A stretch of 38,018 nucleotides of DNA. Origin: Oerskovia enterophila (GTDB taxonomy: Bacteria > Actinomycetota > Actinomycetes > Actinomycetales > Cellulomonadaceae). This document shows, piece after piece, positions 33,463 through 38,018 of this stretch (within the stretch, counting starts at the first letter, position 1; each line of letters opens with the position of its first letter). The translations under genes were made by a program, and so were the position numbers. The notes beneath the pieces are model-generated. The model worked only from the letters and a program-made list of their open reading frames with translations, was not told the origin of the DNA and ran no database searches. The stretch covers positions 1 through 38,018 of the forward strand of contig NZ_MAQA01000046.1 in the NCBI RefSeq assembly GCF_001692445.1. The letters are read 5' to 3'.

Positions 33463-34848
33463 CTACGAGTCCGTCGGCACCACCGCACAGCCCGCGAGGT
33501 CGAGCGCGACCCGGACCCGCCCCCCCGGTGCGGGGGCGAACGAGTGGTGCGTGGCGCCGTCGGGCACGGGTGTCGCCGACGGCATGCCGAGCGCGACCAC
33601 GCGCTGCGGGCCGGCTCCCAGGTCGACGTCGACCGTGACCTCGGTGCGCCCACGCCGGAAGGCGCTGCGGACGACCGTGCCGTTTGCGGACCATGCCCCG
33701 GATTTGTTGTCAGAACTACGCCGGTCCGTACCCCGGCCACCTTCTGACAACTCATCCGTGGCGTGGGCACCGGGGACGAGCACGAGCCCCGTCGGGCCGA
33801 TCGCGAGCAGCTCGCCGCCCGCCGCCGAGAAGTTGTCAGAACCACCCCGGGGCATACCCCGGCCACGTTCTGACAACGGATCCGTGGCGAGAGACCTGTC
33901 AGAACCACCCCGGGGCACACCCCGGCCACGTTCTGACAACCGATCAGCCGCTTCGAAGTCCGCTTCGAAGTCCGCCGCAGAGTCTCCCAGCGACCGCGAC
34001 GACCCCGCCGACCCCAGCGCCACGAACGCCTGGTACCCGAGGAACTCCGCGACCCGCCGCGAAGCGGGCGCGCGCCACAGGTCCTCGGGAGCCGCGACCT
34101 GGAGCAGCCGCCCGGCGTCCATGACGGCCACGCGGTCGGCCACGGTGAAAGCCTCGTCGTGGTCGTGCGTCACGAACAGCGCGGTGGTCCCGGTCGCGAC
34201 GAGCGCCGCGCGCAGGTCGGCTGCGAGCCGGTCGCGCAGCCCCCGGTCGAGCGCCGACAACGGCTCGTCGAGCAGGAGGAGCTGCGGCTCGGGCGCCAGG
34301 GCGCGCGCGAGCGCGACGCGCTGGCGCTCGCCACCGCTCAGCGTCGCGACGGGCCGCTGCGCGTACCCGGCGAGCCCGACGACGTCGAGCAGCTCGGCCA
34401 CCCTGCCCGCGGCCGCGGACCGCTTGACGCCCGCCATCTGGAGGCCGAACGCCACGTTCCCCGCGACGTCCCGGTGCGGGAAGAGCTGCCCCTCCTGGAA
34501 CATGAGCCCGAACCCACGTCGGTGCACGGGGACACCCGCGAGGTCGCGCCCGTCCCACGTGATGCTCCCGCCCGCGACGGGCTCGAGCCCCGCGACGGCG
34601 CGCAGGAGGCTCGACTTGCCGCAGCCGCTCGGCCCCAGCAGGGCGAGCACCTCGCCCGGCGCGAGGTCGAGTCCCACACCGCGCACGGCCGTCGTCCCGG
34701 GCCCCTTGGAGGATGCCGGGTCGGGGTAGTGCACGACGACGTCGAGCACCGTGAGGCCTCGGCTCGCCGTGCTCCCGGTCGGGTCGTGCGGCACGTACGG
34801 CTCAGCCGAGCCGTCCGTCGTTCGCTCCACCACCGTGGCTCCGTCCAT
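33463..34848 (-). CDS. thiQ: Thiamine-type ABC transporter ATP-binding protein with palindromic insertions
   Basis: ATPase of the thiamine-type importer, 461 residues, twice the length of typical ThiQ (about 230). The ABC domain (about 32-270) is intact: Walker A GPSGCGKS at 72-79, LSGGERQR from 170, Walker B LLLLDEP near 190-196, and switch His in VTHDHDE near 228. Beyond residue 270 comes a TOBE-like C-terminal domain (about 344-461), interrupted and preceded by three in-frame 46-nt palindromic elements that encode LSERGRGVPRGGSD, LSERGRGMPRGGSD and LSEGGRGTDRRSSD (near 304, 325 and 367). A 12-nt direct repeat also gives ADFEADFEA (near 292-300). The start overlaps the permease stop by one base (TGATG). 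Thiamine as substrate comes from the operon context and riboswitch. Confidence 0.85.
   Translation of the reverse strand: MDGATVVERTTDGSAEPYVPHDPTGSTASRGLTVLDVVVHYPDPASSKGPGTTAVRGVGLDLAPGEVLALLGPSGCGKSSLLRAVAGLEPVAGGSITWDGRDLAGVPVHRRGFGLMFQEGQLFPHRDVAGNVAFGLQMAGVKRSAAAGRVAELLDVVGLAGYAQRPVATLSGGERQRVALARALAPEPQLLLLDEPLSALDRGLRDRLAADLRAALVATGTTALFVTHDHDEAFTVADRVAVMDAGRLLQVAAPEDLWRAPASRRVAEFLGYQAFVALGSAGSSRSLGDSAADFEADFEAADRLSERGRGVPRGGSDRSLATDPLSERGRGMPRGGSDNFSAAGGELLAIGPTGLVLVPGAHATDELSEGGRGTDRRSSDNKSGAWSANGTVVRSAFRRGRTEVTVDVDLGAGPQRVVALGMPSATPVPDGATHHSFAPAPGGRVRVALDLAGCAVVPTDS
33706..33751. repeat. 46-nt palindromic element, copy A (inside thiQ-like gene)
   Basis: Outer arms GTTGTCAGAA (33706-33715) and TTCTGACAAC (33742-33751), 10 bp; the inner GC stem is degenerate (CCGG). 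It is the most diverged of the three copies and encodes LSEGGRGTDRRSSD on the minus strand. It lies 126 nt (42 codons) from copy B, so the frame is kept. Confidence 0.8.
33832..33877. repeat. 46-nt palindromic element, copy B (inside thiQ-like gene)
   Basis: Outer arms GTTGTCAGAAC (33832-33842) and GTTCTGACAAC (33867-33877), 11 bp; inner stem CCGGGG-CATA-CCCCGG (33847-33862), giving a two-step hairpin. It encodes LSERGRGMPRGGSD on the minus strand. This is the best-formed copy. Confidence 0.85.
33895..33940. repeat. 46-nt palindromic element, copy C (inside thiQ-like gene)
   Basis: Outer arms TGTCAGAAC (33897-33905) and GTTCTGACA (33930-33938), 9 bp; the inner stem has the same CCGGGG-CCCCGG pattern. 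It lies 63 nt (21 codons) from copy B and encodes LSERGRGVPRGGSD on the minus strand. Confidence 0.85.
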
Positions 34849-36551
34849 CAGAACTCTCCTGCCGAGCGGTCGCCGCGCAGGCGTTCCGCCACCATCATCA
34901 CCGTTGCCGTGAGGACCGCGAGGACGACGCTCGCGGCCAGTGCCATGCCGTAGTTCTCCGCCCCGGGCCGGCCGATGAGCCGGAAGATGACCACGGGGAG
35001 CGTGGCCGCGTCGGGCCGGGCCAGGAACGACGTCGCCCCGAACTCGCCGAGCGACACCGCGAACGCGAACCCGATCGCGAGGCCCAGCGACCGGGCCGCG
35101 ATGGGCCCGTCGACCGCGGCGAACACACGAGCGGGCGGCGCCCCGAGCGTCGCAGCGGCCTCGCGCAGCCGCGGGTCGATCGCGCGCAGCACGGGCAGCA
35201 CGGTCCTGACCACGAGCGGGATCGCGACGACCGCCTGCGCGACGGGCACGAGCAGCCCCGAGGTCCGCAGGTCCACGTCGAGGCCGAGCGGCTTGTCGAG
35301 CGTGATGAGGAACCCGAACCCGACGGTCACGGCCGAGACGCCGAGCGGGAGCATGAAGACCGAGTCGAGCGCACTGATCGCCCGTCGACCCGTGCGCGAC
35401 CGGGGCCGTCGCGAGACGACGAGCGCGACGAGCCCGCCGATCACGACCGCGATCAGCGTCGCGATCGCGGCGGTCCGCACCGAGTTGGCCGTGGCCTCCC
35501 ACACGGTCACGCTCAGGGCGTTGCGTCCGCCGGTCGTGCCGAGGTTCGCGTAGTTCGCGAGGCTCCAGCCACCGGGGGTCTGGAACGAGCGCACGAGGAG
35601 GTTGACGAGCGGCAGGGCGATCAGGCCCAGCACGACGACGGCGGTCACCGCGAGCGGGACCGCGTCGGCCCGCAGGCGCAGCGGCCGGGCCGCGGACGTC
35701 GCCGCGGACAGGTTGAGCGCGCGCTCGCGCCGGGCGCGGGTCCTGTTGGCGACGCTCAGCGCGACCACCACGACGACGAGCTGCACGACCGAGAGCACCG
35801 CGGCCGCGCGCAGGTCGAGGAACTGGGTCGTCTGGATCCAGATCTCGGTCTCGATGGTCCCGTACTGGACACCGCCCAGGACGAGCACGACACCGAACGC
35901 CGTGGCGCAGAACAGGAACACGATCGACGCGGCCGACGCGATGGCCGGCGCCAGCGACGGCAGCGTCACGGACCGGAACGCTCGCCAGGGCGAGGCTCCC
36001 AGGGCGCGGGCCGCCTCCTCGGCGCGCGGGTCGAGGTGCTCCCAGAGCCCGCCGACGGTCCGGACCACGACCGAGTAGTTGAAGAAGACGAGGGCCAGGA
36101 CGATCGCCCCGAACGTCCCGTCGAGCCGCAGGAACCCGAGCAGCCCGCCCTCGACCAGCAGGGAGCGGAACGCCACCCCGACCACGACGGTCGGCAGCAC
36201 GAACGGCACGGTCACGAACGCCCGCAGGAACGTGCGCCCACGGAACCGGCACCGGTACAGCACGTACGCGCCGGGCACGCCGAGCAGCACCGAGATCACG
36301 GTCCCGAGCACGCCCTGCCACAGCGTCAGCCCGATGATCCGCCAGGTCCGCGGCTCGGAGAACACCTCGGCGAAGCCGGAGAGGTCCAAGGAGGCGCCGG
36401 CAGCGTCCTGGGTCACGAACCCGCGCGCGATCAGCGTCACGACGGGCCACGCGAAGAACACCCCGAGGAACAGCAGCGGCAGCCCGGCGGCGAGCCCCCA
36501 CAGGAGGACCCGCCCGCCGCGCTGCACGGCCGCGGGCACGCCGCGGCTCAC
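34848..36551 (-). CDS. thiP: Thiamine-type ABC transporter permease (ThiP-like, two-domain)
   Basis: A 567-residue inner-membrane permease with about twelve helices in two fused BPD_transp_1 halves, as in ThiP and FbpB. The two EAA loops that contact the ATPase are visible: EEAARALGASPWRAF (near 180-195) and REAAATLGAPPARVF (near 465-480). The N-terminal helix is at about 15-38. The start is a GTG; only a weak GGGCGG precedes it, and it lies 88 bp after the thiB-like stop. The stop overlaps the ATPase start (TGATG). It imports thiamine, or related compounds, delivered by the binding lipoprotein. Confidence 0.88.
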   Translation of the reverse strand: MSRGVPAAVQRGGRVLLWGLAAGLPLLFLGVFFAWPVVTLIARGFVTQDAAGASLDLSGFAEVFSEPRTWRIIGLTLWQGVLGTVISVLLGVPGAYVLYRCRFRGRTFLRAFVTVPFVLPTVVVGVAFRSLLVEGGLLGFLRLDGTFGAIVLALVFFNYSVVVRTVGGLWEHLDPRAEEAARALGASPWRAFRSVTLPSLAPAIASAASIVFLFCATAFGVVLVLGGVQYGTIETEIWIQTTQFLDLRAAAVLSVVQLVVVVVALSVANRTRARRERALNLSAATSAARPLRLRADAVPLAVTAVVVLGLIALPLVNLLVRSFQTPGGWSLANYANLGTTGGRNALSVTVWEATANSVRTAAIATLIAVVIGGLVALVVSRRPRSRTGRRAISALDSVFMLPLGVSAVTVGFGFLITLDKPLGLDVDLRTSGLLVPVAQAVVAIPLVVRTVLPVLRAIDPRLREAAATLGAPPARVFAAVDGPIAARSLGLAIGFAFAVSLGEFGATSFLARPDAATLPVVIFRLIGRPGAENYGMALAASVVLAVLTATVMMVAERLRGDRSAGEF

Positions 36552-36639
36552 GACACCGCCCGCTCACGAGCACCCTGTGCGCCCACCCACGCCCCGCCCG
36601 AGCACGAGCGCGCCGCCGCCGGGCTCACGGAGAACATGC

Positions 36640-37695
36640 TCAGCCGATCACCGTCGACGTCCACGCCTTGATCCACTCGTCGCGGTGTGCCGTGATGTCG
36701 GCGGGGGCGACGTCGAACGGCTCCGGGGACAGGGGGGCGAACTCGACCCAGCCCTCGGGCAGCTCGGTGTCGGTGTTCACCGGGTACATGTACATGCTGT
36801 CGGCGATGTCGGCCTGGAACGCGTCGCTCACGAGGAAGTCGACGAGCTTCTTGGCGCCCTCGGGATTCGCTGCCCCGGCCAGCAGACCTACGTACTCGAC
36901 CTGGCGGAAGCAGGTGTCGAGCAGCGCGCCCGTCCGCGTCGAGCTCCCGTCCTCGGAGACCGTGAACGCGGGCGACGTCGAGTAGGACAGCACGATGGGG
37001 CGCGGGCCATTGCCCTCGGAGCCGGAGAAGTCGACGTAGTAGGCGTCGGACCAGCTGTCGGTGACCTTGACGCCGTTGGCCTTGAGCTTGCTCCAGTACT
37101 CCTCCCAGCCGTCCTCGCCGTAGGCGCCGACGGTCGCGAGCAGGAACGACAGCCCCGGCGACGACGTCGCGGGGTTGGTCACGACGAGCAGGTCCTTGTA
37201 CTCGGGCTTGGTCAGGTCGTCGAGCGTCACGGGCTCGGGGACCCCTGTGTTGCCGAACCAGGCGTGGTCGACGTTGACGCAGACGTCGCCGAAGTCGATC
37301 GGGGTGAGCTCGCCGTCCCCCACTGCGTACTGGGCCGCCGAGTCGGCTTGCCCCGCGGGCGCGTAGGGCTCGAGCACGCCCTCGTCGATCGCACGGGTCG
37401 CGAACGAGTTGTCGATGCCGAACACGACGTCGCCGAGCGGCGCGTCCTTGGTGAGGATGAGCTGGTTGACGAGCGAGCCGCCGTCACCGGGGGTGATCTG
37501 CTTGACGGTCAGCCCGGACTCCTTCTCGAACGCGGCGAGGACGTCCTCGCTCACGTTGAAGGAGTCGTGCGTGACGAGCGTGACGACGCTCGACGGGTCC
37601 GTGCCCGTGTCGGTCGTCCCGGCGCAGGCCGTGAGGGCCAGCGCGCTGAGCCCGCCGACGAGGCCGAGGCCGAGGCGGGTACTGATGGTGTTCAC
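36640..37695 (-). CDS. thiB: Thiamine-binding lipoprotein (ThiB-like)
   Basis: A 351-residue substrate-binding lipoprotein. The signal peptide ends at the lipobox LTAC with Cys24 as the lipid-anchored residue. The mature part matches the ThiB/iron-type binding fold: VTLVTHDSFNVSEDVL, then GDVVFGIDNSFATRA, DVCVNVDHAWF, PATSSPGLSFLLATV and VLSYSTSPAF. The GTG start at 37695 is decided by AGGAGG about six bases upstream; the frame is open to 37878 but that stretch is the riboswitch. It is the first gene of the importer operon, under TPP control. Thiamine is most likely, although a phosphate ester or a precursor cannot be excluded. Confidence 0.9.
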   Translation of the reverse strand: MNTISTRLGLGLVGGLSALALTACAGTTDTGTDPSSVVTLVTHDSFNVSEDVLAAFEKESGLTVKQITPGDGGSLVNQLILTKDAPLGDVVFGIDNSFATRAIDEGVLEPYAPAGQADSAAQYAVGDGELTPIDFGDVCVNVDHAWFGNTGVPEPVTLDDLTKPEYKDLLVVTNPATSSPGLSFLLATVGAYGEDGWEEYWSKLKANGVKVTDSWSDAYYVDFSGSEGNGPRPIVLSYSTSPAFTVSEDGSSTRTGALLDTCFRQVEYVGLLAGAANPEGAKKLVDFLVSDAFQADIADSMYMYPVNTDTELPEGWVEFAPLSPEPFDVAPADITAHRDEWIKAWTSTVIG

Positions 37696-37768
37696 GTGTC
37701 CTCCTTGGACGTCACAGGAGGGGGACCTCACGCACGGGAGGTTCCGTGAGCGAGGCTGGAGAAGCCCG

Positions 37769-37870
37769 ACTTCCTCCACCGGTGCTAACCGGATCAGGTT
37801 CGAGGGTCTGCGGTGGTCCGCACTCTCAGCGCCTGTTGCCCGTTGTCTCCGGGCGGTCGGCGCTCCCCTG
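37769..37870 (-). promoter_or_regulatory. TPP riboswitch (THI element)
   Basis: On the minus strand the leader of thiB starts with AGGGGAGCGCC, carries the pyrimidine-sensor core GCGCTGAGAG, then GACCCTCGAACCTGATCCGG, TTAGCACCGG and TGGAGGAAG at the 3' end. These are the conserved blocks of the TPP aptamer (CUGAGA; ACCUGAUC; the 3' GG-AGG-A block). The insert between the first arm and CTGAGAG, up to about 37850, forms a P3-side stem. It lies 74-175 nt before the GTG, so binding of TPP can block transcription or the AGGAGG site. This ties the importer to thiamine. Confidence 0.93.
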
Positions 37871-37883
37871 TCGTTCACCTGCG

Positions 37884-37889
37884 ACTTTA
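37884..37889 (-). promoter_or_regulatory. Candidate -10 box of the thiamine operon
   Basis: TAAAGT on the minus strand, 14 bases before the riboswitch 5' arm, so transcription would begin just ahead of the aptamer. The -35 is weak (TGCCCG at 37908-37913). Confidence 0.4.
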
Positions 37890-37931
37890 CACCGCGGTCC
37901 GACGGTGCGGGCAGGGGTCCGGCGTGTGATC

Positions 37932-37960
37932 TCGCCCGGGGCGCGCCCCGCCCCGGGCGA
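37932..37960 (-). terminator. 12-bp perfect hairpin upstream of the thiamine operon
   Basis: TCGCCCGGGGCG (37932-37943) pairs with CGCCCCGGGCGA (37949-37960), loop CGCCC. If a minus-strand gene enters from the right edge and stops at 37964, this is its terminator; otherwise it could be an operator. Confidence 0.5.
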
Positions 37961-37963
37961 CGG

Positions 37964-38018
37964 CTACGGTGGGACCTGAGCTCCGCCGTCGGGCACCTTC
38001 ACGACGCGCGGCGCGCCC
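37964..38018 (-). CDS. Possible C-terminal end of a minus-strand gene (partial)
   Basis: From the right window edge the minus strand has an open frame of 17 codons ending in TAG at 37966-37964, with a tail APRVVKVPDGGAQVPP, followed four bases later by a strong hairpin. Coding style is compatible with a real gene, but it is far too short to identify. Confidence 0.3.
   Translation of the reverse strand, partial: GAPRVVKVPDGGAQVPP

Noticed and set aside
33387-33929. Alternative minus-strand frame with repeated AGVCPGVVLT peptides
   Set aside because: It is the other-frame translation of the palindromic elements; the thiQ-like frame is continuous with the ABC domain and encodes the C-terminal domain.
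34849-36573. Upstream part of the frame that continues into the thiQ-like gene
   Set aside because: This stretch is an Arg-rich shadow of the permease gene in another frame; the real ATPase starts at 34848, overlapping the permease stop.
37696-37878. N-terminal extension of the thiamine-binding protein
   Set aside because: The sequence is the TPP riboswitch; AGGAGG and the lipoprotein signal place the start at 37695.

Overview
The window is about 38 kb of very GC-rich, almost fully coding actinobacterial DNA. Third codon positions are so GC-rich that long open antisense frames appear everywhere; these are not genes. The gene set suggests a Gram-positive polysaccharide degrader of the order Micrococcales (Oerskovia, Cellulosimicrobium or Cellulomonas-like): two AA10 lytic monooxygenases, a GH87-type alpha-1,3-glucanase, a giant surface protein with an LAxTG sorting signal, and DUF4235 and DUF6069 membrane proteins. 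The genus is inferred from gene content, not measured. No tRNA, rRNA, CRISPR array, transposase or phage gene was seen.

Layout. 0.27-3.7 kb: a MacB/LolD-type ABC ATPase and an FtsX-fold permease. 4.1-6.9 kb: a large ATP-binding LuxR regulator, facing an alpha/beta hydrolase (7.0-7.8 kb). 8.1-10.1 kb: a secreted GH87-type glucanase. 10.3-11.6 kb: a membrane protein overlapping a short YtrA-type GntR regulator, behind a dyad operator candidate. 11.6-12.2 kb: a flavodoxin-like protein. 12.4-19.3 kb (minus strand): a 2313-residue surface protein with an N-terminal head, one divergent plus twelve regular repeats of about 133 residues, and an LATTG anchor. 19.7-21.5 kb: two paralogous AA10-CBM5 LPMOs. 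21.7-24 kb: argG with an ArgR-like box and no leader, an Hsp15-like S4 protein and a GlsB/YeaQ-type membrane protein. 24.1-27.7 kb: three tandem double-GNAT acetyltransferases. 27.9-30.4 kb: pgi and a RibD/DHFR-fold reductase. 30.5-33.4 kb: a DUF6069 protein, a NarL-type two-component pair and a DUF4235 protein. 33.5-37.9 kb (minus strand): a thiamine-type ABC importer (ThiB, ThiP, ThiQ-like) preceded by a TPP riboswitch.

How they fit together. The glucanase and the two LPMOs would attack alpha-1,3-glucan and chitin, both fungal wall polymers, and the wall-anchored repeat protein between them could hold the cell on such a surface. The thiamine importer is a clear riboswitch-controlled operon. 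The rest is housekeeping or regulation.

Most unusual points: (1) three copies of a 46-nt palindromic element lie in frame inside the thiQ-like gene, each adding about 15 residues between the ATPase domain and its C-terminal domain; (2) the surface protein keeps a Lys/Asp/Asn set in all thirteen repeats, as expected if each forms an internal isopeptide bond; (3) several genes have a -10 hexamer exactly six bases before the start codon, which predicts leaderless mRNAs; (4) two near-perfect 25-27 bp hairpins and a loopless 38-nt palindrome sit between genes.
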